The notes: generated from the sequence alone by a model not told the origin. A stretch of DNA of 64,000 nucleotides from an uncultured Kordiimonas sp. (GCA_947503625.1 CANNEK010000002.1:1-64000); one strand, 5' to 3'; shown: positions 19,960 through 29,589, numbered from the stretch's first letter. Translations and numbers: made by a program.

Positions 19960-22221
19960 TCAAATTTTGATGCCATGGTCTTTCGCAAACAATATCAGGC
20001 TGTCCCGTATCGAATGATCAGGCGACCTCATGTGCTCTACCAGATACGATCTCAACTGGTTCATATTAACCGAACGCAACAGGCGTTTAACGTTTCCAAT
20101 TGATGAAGGTGACACCGAGATTTTTTTCAGGCCTAACGCAACCAGTGCCATGGCTTCCACAGCGCGGCCACCCATCTCCCCGCACAGAGTTACAGGCACA
20201 TTTGCCTCATCACACGCAGAAATGATCATATGGAGAAAGGACAGAGCTGACGGCGCCAGCATATCGTACCTGTCTGCCATCTTCGGATTGGATCTGTCAC
20301 ATGCGAAGAAGAATTGCATCAGATCGTTGGTGCCAATTGACAGAAAATCAACTTCAGTAAGCAGACTGTCCAACTGCCAGCTCAGGGAAGGCACCTCAAG
20401 CATGCACCCGACCTTGATTTCACGAGGGGGGACTTTGTCAAATTTCTTCAGTCGCTCCAGTTCTTTGTCGAGAATTACTTTACATTTCTTGAGCTCTGCC
20501 ACTTCTGCAATCATTGGAAACATGACACTCAGGCTTCTTCCGGAGGCCGCATAAAGAAGTGCTCGCAACTGGTAGCGCAGCAATGCTGGTCGCTCCAGCG
20601 CCACGCGAATGGCGCGCCAGCCCATCGCAGGGTTTTCTTCAGGTTCCCGTGGAAGGAAGGGAACAGGTTTGTCGCCGCCAATATCCAGAGTTCTGAACAC
20701 CACCGGTTTGTCGCCAGCTGCATCCAATACAGCAGAGTAGACTTTTGTCTGTTCGTCGACACGCGGCAGTGCGGGCGAAACCATAAACTGGAACTCGGTC
20801 CTGAACAGGCCAATTCCCTCCGCCCCTGTCGTGTCCAGGCTTGGCAGGTCAGCCAATAAGCCAGCGTTCATCAGAAGTTCAACCCGCTCACCGTCCAGTG
20901 TTTCTGCTGGCAGGTTTAACTCGGCAGCATATTCAGCGAACAGCTGTTCCTGAATTTTCACCGCTTCGCGGTAGCCCTCCATCACTTCTTCATTGGGGCG
21001 CACATAAACATGGTCGTGCGCGGAGTCGACAACAATTTCGTCACCAGGGTCGACATGTGTCAGCAAGCCCGGAATTTGCCCCATAACCGGGATGCCCATC
21101 GCGCGTGCAATAATGGTTACATGAGCGGTTGAAGACCCTTCCTCTAGCGCAACCGCCTTCAAATACCGACGGTCAAAGTCCATCAACTCGGCAGGACCGA
21201 TGGATCGGGCAACCAACACGCTGTCTTCCGTCAACTGCTGCCGCGCATCGATGGTTTCGCCCTGAATGATACGAATAAGTCGCCCTGCCAGGTCTTCAAA
21301 ATCGAGGATGCGTTCCCGTAGATAAGGGTCTCTTATCTTCGCCATTCGAGCACGGTTTTCCTGCTGAACACGCTCGACTGCCGCTTCAGCAGTTAAACCT
21401 GACGCAACGGCGTCTCGCATTTTGTCCTGCCAACCACGGTCATAAGCGAACAGCTTGTATGTCTCCAAAATCTCGCGGTGCTCGCCGCCATGAGCCAGGT
21501 CAGGGTGCTCAAGCATTTCGTCAAGCTGGGAGCGCATTTGTGCCATTGAATCTTCAAGGCGCTGACGTTCTTCTCTCACACTGTCTGCAATGGTTTTTGT
21601 AATGCGGATTTGCGGCTTGCTAAAAACAGCCACACCAGCTGCAATACCTGAAACCAAAGCTTGCCCTGTCAGAGTGATAGACTGCCCAAGTGCAGTAGCG
21701 TCTTCGCTCAGCTCGTCAACATTGACAAGGTCGCCCGAACTCACCAGTTCCGCCAGCACCATCGAAATCGTCTGCAGGGCTTCGACTTCCTCCGGCATGT
21801 ACTGGCGTGCGGCAACGTTCTGCACCACAAGAACACCACTGACTTTACCATGACGCAAAATCGGCACACCAAGAAAGCTGTGATACATGTCCTCGCCGGT
21901 TTCAGGGCGGTAGGCGAAACGCGGGTGTTTGGGTGCTTCGGAAAGATTAAGTGGAAGGCCCCGCTCGGCAACCAGACCTACCAGGCCTTCGCCCACCTGA
22001 AGTCGCGTCAAGTGTACAGCTTCTTCTTTCAAACCTTCTGTCGAAAACAGTTCAAGAACACCGCCCGCACGCGCAAGATAAACAGAGCAAACTTCCGCAA
22101 CCATGTTCTGGGCGATCACTCGCACAACCCGGTCCAGTCGTTCCTGTGCATCGCCATCACCTCCCATTACGCTATGGAGGCGTCTCAGCAACAGTCTTGG
22201 CTGGCTCACAGTGTCAGTCAA
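19960..22221 (-). CDS. ptsP: Phosphoenolpyruvate-protein phosphotransferase PtsP (EI-Ntr)
   Basis: First enzyme of the nitrogen phosphotransferase system: takes phosphate from PEP and passes it to NPr (PtsO) and EIIA-Ntr, linking nitrogen status to potassium transport and stringent response. The 753 residues comprise a GAF sensor domain (about 15-165, which binds glutamine in other Alphaproteobacteria), the PEP-utilising N domain, the swivelling domain with the phospho-His in SSTAHVTIIARAMGIPV, and the PEP-binding TIM barrel (FRTEFQFM, LDIGGDKPVPFLPREPEENP, SIGTNDLMQFFFACDR, CGEMGGRA). It begins with TTG, which has AAGGGA 7 bp upstream. Normally lysC-ptsP-prfA are adjacent in this class; here a monooxygenase lies between lysC and ptsP. 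Confidence 0.95.
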   Translation of the reverse strand: MTDTVSQPRLLLRRLHSVMGGDGDAQERLDRVVRVIAQNMVAEVCSVYLARAGGVLELFSTEGLKEEAVHLTRLQVGEGLVGLVAERGLPLNLSEAPKHPRFAYRPETGEDMYHSFLGVPILRHGKVSGVLVVQNVAARQYMPEEVEALQTISMVLAELVSSGDLVNVDELSEDATALGQSITLTGQALVSGIAAGVAVFSKPQIRITKTIADSVREERQRLEDSMAQMRSQLDEMLEHPDLAHGGEHREILETYKLFAYDRGWQDKMRDAVASGLTAEAAVERVQQENRARMAKIRDPYLRERILDFEDLAGRLIRIIQGETIDARQQLTEDSVLVARSIGPAELMDFDRRYLKAVALEEGSSTAHVTIIARAMGIPVMGQIPGLLTHVDPGDEIVVDSAHDHVYVRPNEEVMEGYREAVKIQEQLFAEYAAELNLPAETLDGERVELLMNAGLLADLPSLDTTGAEGIGLFRTEFQFMVSPALPRVDEQTKVYSAVLDAAGDKPVVFRTLDIGGDKPVPFLPREPEENPAMGWRAIRVALERPALLRYQLRALLYAASGRSLSVMFPMIAEVAELKKCKVILDKELERLKKFDKVPPREIKVGCMLEVPSLSWQLDSLLTEVDFLSIGTNDLMQFFFACDRSNPKMADRYDMLAPSALSFLHMIISACDEANVPVTLCGEMGGRAVEAMALVALGLKKISVSPSSIGNVKRLLRSVNMNQLRSYLVEHMRSPDHSIRDSLILFAKDHGIKI

Positions 22222-22286
22222 GGACGGTCCCTTTTTATTGGTTTACACACACAAGTTGATCAGCGCATTGCAACAAACGCCGCCTC

Positions 22287-23342
22287 TTATGTATTATTCG
22301 GCGACAGATACGCAACAGCCTGAGCAATTAATTCATTAATAATGTCTTGGGTTGGTTCAATTTTCTTAACCATACCAACACTTTGACCAGCCATGACAGA
22401 TCCTGTTTCCACATCTCCGTCAACCACGGCACGACGCAGAGCACCACCCCAAAATTGCTCGATCTGCATCTGGGCATCGCCCTGGGAGACTGCGCCCGCA
22501 TGAAATTCTGACACCACTTCCTGCTGTTTTGCCATAAACCGCTCGGTACCCTCGTTTTTCAGGGCGCGCACCGGTATAACGGGAAACTGCGGGTCAATTT
22601 GAACACTTGCAACAGCATCGCGAGCGTTGCCGCGAATGAAAGCTTTTTTAAATTTCTCGTGAGCGATACATTCTTCCGCCACGACAAACCGAGTACCCAG
22701 TTGCACCCCGGACGCGCCCATTTCCAGATAAGATGCCATCACATCGCCGCGGCCAATGCCGCCCGCAACAAAAACAGGCACGTCTCTTATTACCGGCAAA
22801 ATTTCCTGTGCAAGAACGCTTGTTGAAACCGGGCCGATATGACCACCCGCTTCCATGCCCTCAATCACAATGGCATCCACACCTGAACGAACCAGTTTTT
22901 TTGCGAGTGTTGCAGTCGGTGCAAAACACATGAGTTTCGCGCCAAAATCCTTGATAGCCGCGATGGATTTCCCGTTGGGAAGCCCGCCTGCCAGAACAAC
23001 ATGGGAAACCCCCTGTTCACGACAAACTGCAACAAGGTCATCTATATCAGGGTGCAGGGTAATCAAATTGACACCGAAAGGTTTATCGGTCATCTCGCGT
23101 GTAGCTTCAATTTCCGCTGCCAGAAGCTTTGTATCCATACCGCCACAGGCAATAACGCCAAAACCACCAGCGTTGGAAATTGCTGAAACAAGGTTCCGTT
23201 CGGAAACCCACGTCATCGCACCACCCAGCACAGCATATTCACTGCCAAGGAAGTCCGCACCACGTTGCCAGAGTTTGCGTAGTCGCTGCATGCTCGTTTC
23301 AGTTGATTTGCCCGTCAGGTCTTGCTGATTAATATCAGCCAT
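22287..23342 (-). CDS. Nitronate monooxygenase / FabK-like FMN flavoprotein
   Basis: A 351-residue TIM-barrel flavoprotein of the NMO/2-nitropropane dioxygenase family. Visible family features are GGAMTWVSERNLVSAISNAGGFG, the FMN-phosphate-binding GGIGRGDVMASYLEMGASG with GVQLGTRFV, and EGMEAGGHIGPVST, which resembles the NMO/FabK active-site loop with the catalytic His (GGHIG). Members oxidise nitronates or act as FabK enoyl-ACP reductases; GGHIG-containing proteins of both types exist, and sequence alone does not settle which. It is preceded 35 bp upstream by lysC and followed by ptsP 65 bp downstream, so the three may be co-transcribed. Confidence 0.85.
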   Translation of the reverse strand: MADINQQDLTGKSTETSMQRLRKLWQRGADFLGSEYAVLGGAMTWVSERNLVSAISNAGGFGVIACGGMDTKLLAAEIEATREMTDKPFGVNLITLHPDIDDLVAVCREQGVSHVVLAGGLPNGKSIAAIKDFGAKLMCFAPTATLAKKLVRSGVDAIVIEGMEAGGHIGPVSTSVLAQEILPVIRDVPVFVAGGIGRGDVMASYLEMGASGVQLGTRFVVAEECIAHEKFKKAFIRGNARDAVASVQIDPQFPVIPVRALKNEGTERFMAKQQEVVSEFHAGAVSQGDAQMQIEQFWGGALRRAVVDGDVETGSVMAGQSVGMVKKIEPTQDIINELIAQAVAYLSPNNT

Positions 23343-23377
23343 AAGTCACCCCAGTTTCCTAATAAATAAGGCTTGGT

Positions 23378-24601
23378 TCAGTCTTCGCGGTCAAGGCCGT
23401 AGGCTGAATGCAATGCACGCACTGCCAGCTCTGTGTATTCCGCGTCAATTACAACACTGACCTTGATCTCGGACGTCGATATCACCTGAATGTTGATACC
23501 TTTGTCAGACAAAGTATCAAACATGGTACTCGCGACGCCGGCGTGGCTGCGCATGCCAACCCCAACAATCGAGATTTTCACAACGTCGCCTGTATAAACC
23601 AAGTCACTAAAGCCCAGAACATCTCGATTGTCTTCGAGAATCTGAACAGTTTTCTTAAGGTCATCTTCCGGAACGGTGAATGTCACATCGGTCGTTGTTC
23701 CATCATCCGAGGCACTTTGAACAATCATATCAACATTGATATTGTTCTTGGCAAGCGGTGCAAAAACACCTGAAACCTTGCCCGGCGTATCTTCCAGACC
23801 AACGATCGTAACTTTTGCTTCACCGCGCGAATACGCGATACCGCTGACTACTTCCTGTTCCACGATTTCTTCCTCCCCTACAACAAGGGTTCCTGGCAAC
23901 TCTTCAAATGACGACAATACTTGCGTTCGAACACCATGTTTCATCGCAAGCGCGACAGACCGTGTTTGCAAAACCTTGGCACCCAGGGATGCCATTTCAA
24001 GCATTTCTTCATACGTGATTTTATCAAGCTTGCGCGCCTTTGGCACAATACGCGGGTCCGTTGTATAAACACCATCAACATCAGTATAGATATCGCATCT
24101 GTCTGCAGAGACTGCAGCCGCCAGAGCAACAGCCGAAGTATCACTACCACCGCGGCCTAACGTCGTGATCCGGTTATCATCAGCAATACCCTGAAAGCCG
24201 GCAACCACAGCAACCCGGCCTTCTTTGAAACACGCCTCCAAGGTTGCAGGGTCAATTTCCTCAATCCTGGCGGCGCCATGAATGTTATTTGTCTTGATGG
24301 GGATCTGCCAACCCAGAAATGAGCGAGCTGGGATACCAAGCTCTTGCAGCGTAATGGCCAGCAGCCCAGCGGTAATCTGCTCTCCCGCCGCGACAACAGT
24401 GTCATATTCCCGGGCATCATGAAAAGTTGCTGCAGTCCGGCAATATCCTACCAGTTGATTGGTCACGCCCGCCATCGCAGAGACCACGACAGCAACCTCG
24501 TGGCCTTCCCCGACCGCTTTGGCAACCCGCCGAGCAACATTCTGGATACGGTCCATGTCCCCAACGGACGTGCCACCAAACTTTTTAACAATACGTGCCA
24601 T
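23378..24601 (-). CDS. lysC: Aspartate kinase
   Basis: Phosphorylates aspartate, the first step toward lysine, threonine, methionine and diaminopimelate. About 407 residues: kinase domain opening [12 protein letters not shown], with [35 protein letters not shown] and then two ACT domains (from about 265) for feedback control by lysine/threonine ([30 protein letters not shown]). This is the usual single-copy alphaproteobacterial form. I start at ATG 24601 because homologues begin right before IVKKFGG; an ATG 33 bp upstream with AAGGA is also possible. Divergent from ubiG. Confidence 0.95.
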   Translation of the reverse strand: MARIVKKFGGTSVGDMDRIQNVARRVAKAVGEGHEVAVVVSAMAGVTNQLVGYCRTAATFHDAREYDTVVAAGEQITAGLLAITLQELGIPARSFLGWQIPIKTNNIHGAARIEEIDPATLEACFKEGRVAVVAGFQGIADDNRITTLGRGGSDTSAVALAAAVSADRCDIYTDVDGVYTTDPRIVPKARKLDKITYEEMLEMASLGAKVLQTRSVALAMKHGVRTQVLSSFEELPGTLVVGEEEIVEQEVVSGIAYSRGEAKVTIVGLEDTPGKVSGVFAPLAKNNINVDMIVQSASDDGTTTDVTFTVPEDDLKKTVQILEDNRDVLGFSDLVYTGDVVKISIVGVGMRSHAGVASTMFDTLSDKGINIQVISTSEIKVSVVIDAEYTELAVRALHSAYGLDRED

Positions 24602-24769
24602 GCCATCCAGATCCTGAACAAGATGTGTGGCCATTTTGACGCAATCCTTGACCCAAGGGGGGTAAAACCGCGTATAGATGACCAGCGCGCTCCTGTTTAA
24701 TGGCTGGCGGGCAGCCGCGCAAGCGCGTAACGCGCAATAAACTTGCTAATTTCCCTGGTGACGAATGAA

Positions 24770-25546
24770 ATGACCACTCAGACTGAAACACTGCCGGAAG
24801 GGCAAACAGCATCCGGTATAACCGTTGATGCAGACGAAGTAGCTTTTTTTGCCCGGATTGCGGACAGTTGGTGGGATCCGACGGGCCCCTTCAAACCGTT
24901 GCACCAGCTCAACCCGACGCGACTTCTGTATATCCGTCAACAAGTCGAGGCACATTTTCGTATCAAAGCTGGCGAAAAAAGACCTTTCGCCAGCCTCAGG
25001 CTTCTGGATATTGGCTGCGGCGGTGGCTTGATTTCAGAACCAATGGCGCGATTGGGAGCCGATGTCGTAGCGGTGGACGCTTCAGACAAAAATATCAAAA
25101 CAGCGAGCCTGCACGCTGCCCAGGGAGGCCTTGAAATAGACTTCAGACACACGACAGCCGAAGCACTCGCAGATGCAGGTGAAAAATTTGACGTGATTGT
25201 TAACATGGAAGTCGTGGAGCATGTTGCAGATGTGAACGAATATCTGTCTGCCTGCAGGGCTTTGATGAAGCCTGAGGGGATCATGTTGCTTTCCACAATT
25301 AACAGAACACCAAAGGCCTATCTGTTTGCGATTATAGGTGCAGAACATGTCCTAAGGTGGCTACCGGTGGGTGCCCACGATTGGAACAAATTCCTGAAAC
25401 CTGAAGAGTTGGCTGACTTTCTTCAAGCGAACAATATGAAGGCAAACTCTCCGACCGGCTACGTATTCTCGCCATTTGGACAAAAATGGCGGCTATCTGA
25501 TCACGATGTATCTGTCAATTACGCGATGAGCGCAACTATAGCGTGA
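24770..25546 (+). CDS. ubiG: Ubiquinone biosynthesis O-methyltransferase UbiG
   Basis: Carries out both O-methylations in ubiquinone synthesis. The 258-residue class I methyltransferase shows LLDIGCGGGLISEPMARLGA (motif I), VVAVDASDKNIKTA (acidic ribose-binding loop), VEHVADVNEYL and STINRTPKAYLFAIIGAEH, all family signatures. The N-terminal DSWWDPTGPFKPLHQLNPTR is the UbiG hallmark. I start at ATG 24770; ATG 24743 would add nine residues without support. Divergent from lysC (about 170 bp between starts) and convergent with the DUF1178 gene, with only 21 bp between stops. Confidence 0.96.
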   Translation: MTTQTETLPEGQTASGITVDADEVAFFARIADSWWDPTGPFKPLHQLNPTRLLYIRQQVEAHFRIKAGEKRPFASLRLLDIGCGGGLISEPMARLGADVVAVDASDKNIKTASLHAAQGGLEIDFRHTTAEALADAGEKFDVIVNMEVVEHVADVNEYLSACRALMKPEGIMLLSTINRTPKAYLFAIIGAEHVLRWLPVGAHDWNKFLKPEELADFLQANNMKANSPTGYVFSPFGQKWRLSDHDVSVNYAMSATIA

Positions 25547-25567
25547 GGGTTTAAGAGGACAGTGTGA

Positions 25568-26065
25568 CTAAGCGTCAGTTCGCCTTGCGCCTGGCAGCGG
25601 CATTACTTCTATACCTTCATCGAGCAGGTCTTTGGCTTCTTCAAGCGAAGATTCGCCGTAAATACCTCGTTCTTCTGTTTCGCCGTAGTGGATTTTACGC
25701 GCTTCTTCAGCAAAATTCTTACCCACATTCTCGCAATTTTCTTCCACATGGCGCTGGACTTTAGCCATTGCTTCTTCAGCTTGCTTAACCAGTTGTTGCA
25801 GCTCAGGCGTTGCCGTCATCGCTGACTTTGCAGTGGCAACCGGACCGGCCTCAGGAACACTCGCAGACGCAGGAACCGCTTTTCCGGTCTGCTGGTTGCT
25901 CTTGGCGGCCACGTTCGGTGCCATGGGTGCTTTCATAATATCTACCGAGCCACAGTGTGGGCATTCCACCAGCGCCATTGCCAATTGCTCTTCATAAGCA
26001 CTGGACGAGCGAAACCAGCTCTCGAACTGGTGGCCCTGTTCACACTTTAAATCAAAAACAATCAT
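25568..26065 (-). CDS. DUF1178 family protein
   Basis: A 165-residue protein with an N-terminal zinc-ribbon-like segment: LKCEQGHQFESWFRS, then ECPHCGSVDIMKAPMAP, i.e. one C-x-x-G-H and one C-P-x-C pair that could bind zinc. The middle is low complexity (Ala/Val/Pro), and the C-terminal part is helical and ends YGESSLEEAKDLLDEGIEV followed by MPLP. The family is widespread in Alphaproteobacteria, always near grxC and the nitrilase gene, but its role is unknown. It is 23 bp downstream of the nitrilase gene and probably in the same operon (comF-grxC-nit-DUF1178). Confidence 0.9.
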   Translation of the reverse strand: MIVFDLKCEQGHQFESWFRSSSAYEEQLAMALVECPHCGSVDIMKAPMAPNVAAKSNQQTGKAVPASASVPEAGPVATAKSAMTATPELQQLVKQAEEAMAKVQRHVEENCENVGKNFAEEARKIHYGETEERGIYGESSLEEAKDLLDEGIEVMPLPGARRTDA

Positions 26066-26088
26066 CGTTTTCCATGCCTTGTGAGGCG

Positions 26089-26919
26089 CTATTCGTTGTT
26101 TACGCTGGTTATTTTAACTGCCCGGTCATGCAGCAGTGAGGGTATCTTTTGGCGCACTTTACCAACTTGCGCAAGGTCAAGGTCGACAAGCGTTACGCCG
26201 ATAGTCGTGCCTGCATCAGCCAGGACAGAGCCCCAAGGGTCAATCGCCAGGCTGTGCCCGAATGTTTTCCGTCCCGTTGCATGCTCGCCCGTTTGCGCTG
26301 CTGCAAGAACAAAACATCCGTTCTCGATCGCGCGCGCGCGCAAAAGCGTATGCCAATGTGCTTCGCCAGTTGGCTGCGTAAATGCCGCCGGCACCAGCAA
26401 AACACTGGCCCCAGCCTGAGCAAGACTTCGGTATAGATACGGAAACCGAAGATCATAACAAATCGTCATACCCACGGACATGCCATCAACATTCACGACA
26501 GCGGTGGTGTCGCCGGACTGATACAATGCGGATTCCCGGTAGCTCTCTCCGCCGCCCAGCTCGACATCAAACAGGTGCGCCTTATCATACCGAGCAACAA
26601 TTTTCCCAGAAGGCCCGATGAGGAAGGACCGATTGGCAAGCCTGTCACTGGCCACTTTTATGATCAAAGAACCAATATGCAGCCAGACCTTCAGTTCAAG
26701 CGCCAGAGTACGGAACGCCGCCACACCCGGATCTTCATCTTCGGTAAAAGCTTTCTCAAGCACGGAAGACCGTTTCATTTCCATCAGGTGCGTCGTCTCG
26801 GGTGTCGTAATAAACTCGGCGCCCGCTTGTGCAGCTTTCCGTATCAACGCACTAACGACAGCAACATTTTCAGCAATGTCATTGCCACTAGTCAGTTGAA
26901 GGAGAGCCACACGCATCAT
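26089..26919 (-). CDS. Carbon-nitrogen hydrolase (Nit/deaminated glutathione amidase type)
   Basis: About 276 residues of the nitrilase superfamily. The catalytic triad is visible: Glu in TTPETTHL (about 42), Lys in RYDKAHLFDVELGGG (about 111), and Cys in GMTICYDLRFPYLY (about 153). The DLRFP motif and overall length fit the NitC/Nit1 branch, which removes alpha-ketoglutaramate-type deaminated glutathione made by transaminase side reactions; this is consistent with the neighbouring glutaredoxin gene. Start: ATG 26919 preceded by AGG; a TTG at 26925 would overlap the grxC stop as TTGA. The narrower substrate is inferred from family, not proven. Confidence 0.9.
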   Translation of the reverse strand: MMRVALLQLTSGNDIAENVAVVSALIRKAAQAGAEFITTPETTHLMEMKRSSVLEKAFTEDEDPGVAAFRTLALELKVWLHIGSLIIKVASDRLANRSFLIGPSGKIVARYDKAHLFDVELGGGESYRESALYQSGDTTAVVNVDGMSVGMTICYDLRFPYLYRSLAQAGASVLLVPAAFTQPTGEAHWHTLLRARAIENGCFVLAAAQTGEHATGRKTFGHSLAIDPWGSVLADAGTTIGVTLVDLDLAQVGKVRQKIPSLLHDRAVKITSVNNE

Positions 26920-26921
26920 CT

Positions 26922-27182
26922 TCAACCTGCGTTCAGTAACGGAGCAAGACCACCACGAGCCTCTAACGCGTACAAATCATCGCAACCGCCGACGTGAGTG
27001 TCGCCAATCCATATTTGTGGTACAGAATTTACGCCGCCAGCCTTTTCACGCATTTCCTTGCGAGCCCCGGGATTCATATCGATCGACACTTCGCGGAAAG
27101 CTGCCCCTTTTTGCTGTAAAAGTGCTTTCGCGCGGTGGCAAAAGGGACAAAAATTCGAGCTGTAAATTACTACATTAGCCAT
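26922..27182 (-). CDS. grxC: Glutaredoxin 3
   Basis: A dithiol glutaredoxin of 86 residues that reduces disulfides and glutathione adducts with GSH. The active site is CPFC (IYSSNFCPFCHRAKALL), followed by the cis-Pro stretch VNSVPQIWIGDTHVGGCDD, which binds glutathione. The ATG at 27182 gives the family N terminus MANVVIYSS; a start 24 bp earlier adds residues that do not match. It directly abuts the nitrilase gene (stop overlaps its possible TTG). About 177 bp of apparently empty sequence separates it from comF upstream. Confidence 0.94.
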   Translation of the reverse strand: MANVVIYSSNFCPFCHRAKALLQQKGAAFREVSIDMNPGARKEMREKAGGVNSVPQIWIGDTHVGGCDDLYALEARGGLAPLLNAG

Positions 27183-27359
27183 ATCATTTTCCGTTTCTAC
27201 GCCCAAAGCGCAAGAAATTATTCTATTTCAACACCCTATACGACTTCAAAGCCAAAACTGGATGAAAGCAACTTCGCTTCAGTATCTAGTTCAGGTGAAG
27301 ACCAACTTAAAGCCCCAAAGCCAACACCAGTTCGTGATATCTGGGATAGCGATGCTTTA

Positions 27360-28127
27360 TCAGCCAGTTACCGGCTGCCCAACCCTTGCAAACGCTGCGA
27401 TACCCACTTCGGCGGCTCCGGCACTTTTAAGTGCCAGCGCGCATGCATTTGCGGTTGCGCCGGTAGTTAAAACATCATCAACCAGCAGAATCCTTTTTCC
27501 TTTAAACAAATCACTTTCCTGCTGCCTGACTTTAAAGGCCATATGCACATTATCGAAACGATCACGACGCTTCAGTGTGCCCTGGCTTGGCGTTGACTTG
27601 ATTTTTCTCAGACCTTGGTTATTAACGCTCACCCCAAGTTTCCTGGACAGATTGGCAGCAAGCAACTGTGACTGATTGAAACGCCGGGCAAGCATACGCC
27701 GTGGATGCAACGGTACAGGCACCAGAATTTCAGGCTGTCTATCAGCATCGGTGCGCAGCCTTGTAGCAATCATGCCTGCCATTGCTGGCGCGGCCGCAAA
27801 CAAATGCCCGTGTTTCAGGGCCAGTACCAAATCGCGGCCCTTTCCATCGTACAATACAGGAGCACATGCATAGTCGAAATCAGGCTGTATCGCCAAACAG
27901 CTTCCACACAAGAGGCTATCGCTCTCGAATGCAAAAGGAAGGGCACATCTGGTGCACATTGGTTCGGCAATCGGTTTCAACTGCGACCAGCAATTGCCGC
28001 ACAAACTTCCATGCTCTATAGTAAGTGCACGACAAAGTGGACAACGCGGGGGCAAGACGGCATTCAGCAGTATTTGCGGCGCGCGCCGCACTATATCCAT
28101 AACATCAAGCATAAACCTGCATAACAT
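27360..28127 (-). CDS. ComF family protein
   Basis: About 255 residues with the ComF layout: an N-terminal zinc-finger region with many CxxC pairs (CPLCRAL, CGNCWSQ, CTRCALP, CGSCLAI) and a C-terminal phosphoribosyltransferase fold with the PRPP loop ILLVDDVLTTGATANACA. In competent bacteria ComF works with ComFA in DNA uptake; in non-competent ones its job is unclear. The N terminus is uncertain: I chose ATG 28127; ATG 28112 and 28100 are alternatives, and the longest frame (from 28205) would overlap the divergent methyltransferase gene. Confidence 0.88.
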   Translation of the reverse strand: MLCRFMLDVMDIVRRAPQILLNAVLPPRCPLCRALTIEHGSLCGNCWSQLKPIAEPMCTRCALPFAFESDSLLCGSCLAIQPDFDYACAPVLYDGKGRDLVLALKHGHLFAAAPAMAGMIATRLRTDADRQPEILVPVPLHPRRMLARRFNQSQLLAANLSRKLGVSVNNQGLRKIKSTPSQGTLKRRDRFDNVHMAFKVRQQESDLFKGKRILLVDDVLTTGATANACALALKSAGAAEVGIAAFARVGQPVTG

Positions 28128-28192
28128 CACACCCGGCACCGAACCATAGCAAACATGTTGCGCAGTCTCGCAAGATTGCCTATGTGACACCC

Positions 28193-29029
28193 ATGATCGA
28201 TACACCGCCCGACCTTTTTGATCCGGACACAGTTTCGCGCCATCAGACGCGAGCCACGTGGATGGATAAGCGACACCAGTTTCTTAAGGCAGAAATTGCG
28301 GACCGGCTTTATGAGCGACTGCAAGAAGTTAATCGTTCCTTTGAGAGCAAAATCGACCTCGGCAATCGGTTCGCAGCATTTTTACCGACATCTGAGCGCG
28401 ATCATTACTCCAGCGCCCACCTTGAGGGCAGCTCTTTGCCTGTCGCCACTGCAAGTGTCGATCTTATCGTTACCAATCTTAATTTACACTGGATCAATGA
28501 CCTCCCCGGTCTTCTGGTGCAGATAAAAAATGCACTGAGACCCGATGGGCTGTTTCTTGGCACGATGTTCGGGGGACAAACACTTCATGAGCTGCGCCAT
28601 GCACTCATTGCAGCTGAATCCGAAATCTGTGGTGGGGCCAATGCCCGGGTGATCCCGTTTGCAGACGTTAAAGACCTTGGCAGCCTTCTACAGCGAGCGG
28701 GTTTTGCCTTACCTGTAACAGATGTAGACACACTTACCCTGACATACGAACATCCACTGGACCTGCTAAAGGAACTTCGCGGCATGGGCGAGACAAATGC
28801 GCTGAAAGCGCGCCCCAGACATTTTTGGCGACGCGACGTATTGATGCGTGCATGCGATATCTACCAACAGAAATTCAGCCAACCAGATGGACGCATTGCA
28901 GCGACCTTCGAGGTTATGTATCTGTCCGGGTGGCATCCACATGAAAGTCAGCAAAAACCGCTGAAACGTGGCAGCGGCGATATCAATCTTGCAGATGCCC
29001 TGAAAGCGGGAAAACCGCCAAAACAGTGA
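28193..29029 (+). CDS. BioC/NDUFAF5-like methyltransferase-fold protein
   Basis: About 278 residues. The second half matches the alphaproteobacterial relatives of mitochondrial NDUFAF5 (complex I assembly): TNLNLHWINDLPGLLVQIKN, LRPDGLFLGTMFGGQTLHEL, LRGMGETNALKARPR and GWHPHESQQKPL. However, the SAM-binding motif region is reduced to KIDLGNRFAAFLPTS and the stretch from it to the next motif is about 20 residues shorter than usual, without the Gly-x-Gly loop. SAM binding may be weak or lost. ATG 28193 is chosen; a GTG at 28184 is in frame. Divergent from comF with the two 5' ends close together. Confidence 0.82.
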   Translation: MIDTPPDLFDPDTVSRHQTRATWMDKRHQFLKAEIADRLYERLQEVNRSFESKIDLGNRFAAFLPTSERDHYSSAHLEGSSLPVATASVDLIVTNLNLHWINDLPGLLVQIKNALRPDGLFLGTMFGGQTLHELRHALIAAESEICGGANARVIPFADVKDLGSLLQRAGFALPVTDVDTLTLTYEHPLDLLKELRGMGETNALKARPRHFWRRDVLMRACDIYQQKFSQPDGRIAATFEVMYLSGWHPHESQQKPLKRGSGDINLADALKAGKPPKQ

Positions 29030-29034
29030 CTGGG

Positions 29035-29589
29035 TCAAACGCTGGTTATAACAGTTAACTTTGGCCAGCGCTGTTGCCATTTTTTTTTGCTCAGCCGATC
29101 AATGAAACCCTGAGGGTCCGTACGGTGCATCAGTGGGGTAATGCGCAGGACCTGATCATACAGGTCTTGAAAACCAAACGGTGCAACGAATGTCATTTCG
29201 CCGGAACGCCGAAGCCTGACCCCCACAGTAGTAGCAGTTTCTGCCCAGTGTTGCAGCGCATCTTTCAAATTTTCGAATGGCGCGTGTCCGCCAAAATCAT
29301 GCATGCGTGCCTGATTGCGAACCTGCCACAGGCCTGTCGGCATCACGGCTTCAAGCCCAGCTTCATACTGGATGTCTCTGCTCTTGTCCGCATTGGTTCT
29401 ATCAAAATACACGACATCAACATCAGCATCTTCGAACTGCCGACCATCGTCATAAAGTGAATCCCAAAACCTGTTGCGAACAAAGCCAGCTGCCACATAG
29501 GCGCCTTTAGGTCCAACACTCCTGACCGCTGCGAGCACTTCTCTTACGAGGTGATCCTGAGACAACAGCCTGACCAATCGATCCGGCAC
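29035..29589 (-). CDS. Nucleotidyltransferase family protein (DUF925)
   Basis: A 184-residue protein of the NTP_transf_6 / DUF925 type. Motifs visible are AAGFVRNRFWD, DADVDVVYFD with paired acidic residues that could hold metal as in other nucleotidyltransferases, and WQVRNQARMH, all well conserved in the family. It probably adds or removes nucleotides on an unknown acceptor; no substrate is known to me. GTG start overlaps the mutT stop by one base (TAGTG), so mutT and this gene are translationally coupled. It runs convergent to the methyltransferase gene with five bases between stops. Confidence 0.85.
   Translation of the reverse strand: MPDRLVRLLSQDHLVREVLAAVRSVGPKGAYVAAGFVRNRFWDSLYDDGRQFEDADVDVVYFDRTNADKSRDIQYEAGLEAVMPTGLWQVRNQARMHDFGGHAPFENLKDALQHWAETATTVGVRLRRSGEMTFVAPFGFQDLYDQVLRITPLMHRTDPQGFIDRLSKKKWQQRWPKLTVITSV

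Noticed and set aside
21661-22323. 220-codon open frame opposite ptsP
   Set aside because: Lies over the conserved GAF and start region of ptsP; the sequence is low complexity and His/Gln-rich, a shadow frame.
27135-27470. Plus-strand frame over grxC and comF ends
   Set aside because: The middle part (about 27240-27350) lies in an otherwise empty gap and reads like a coding protein, but the frame runs opposite to grxC and comF with no ribosome binding site; kept as noise.
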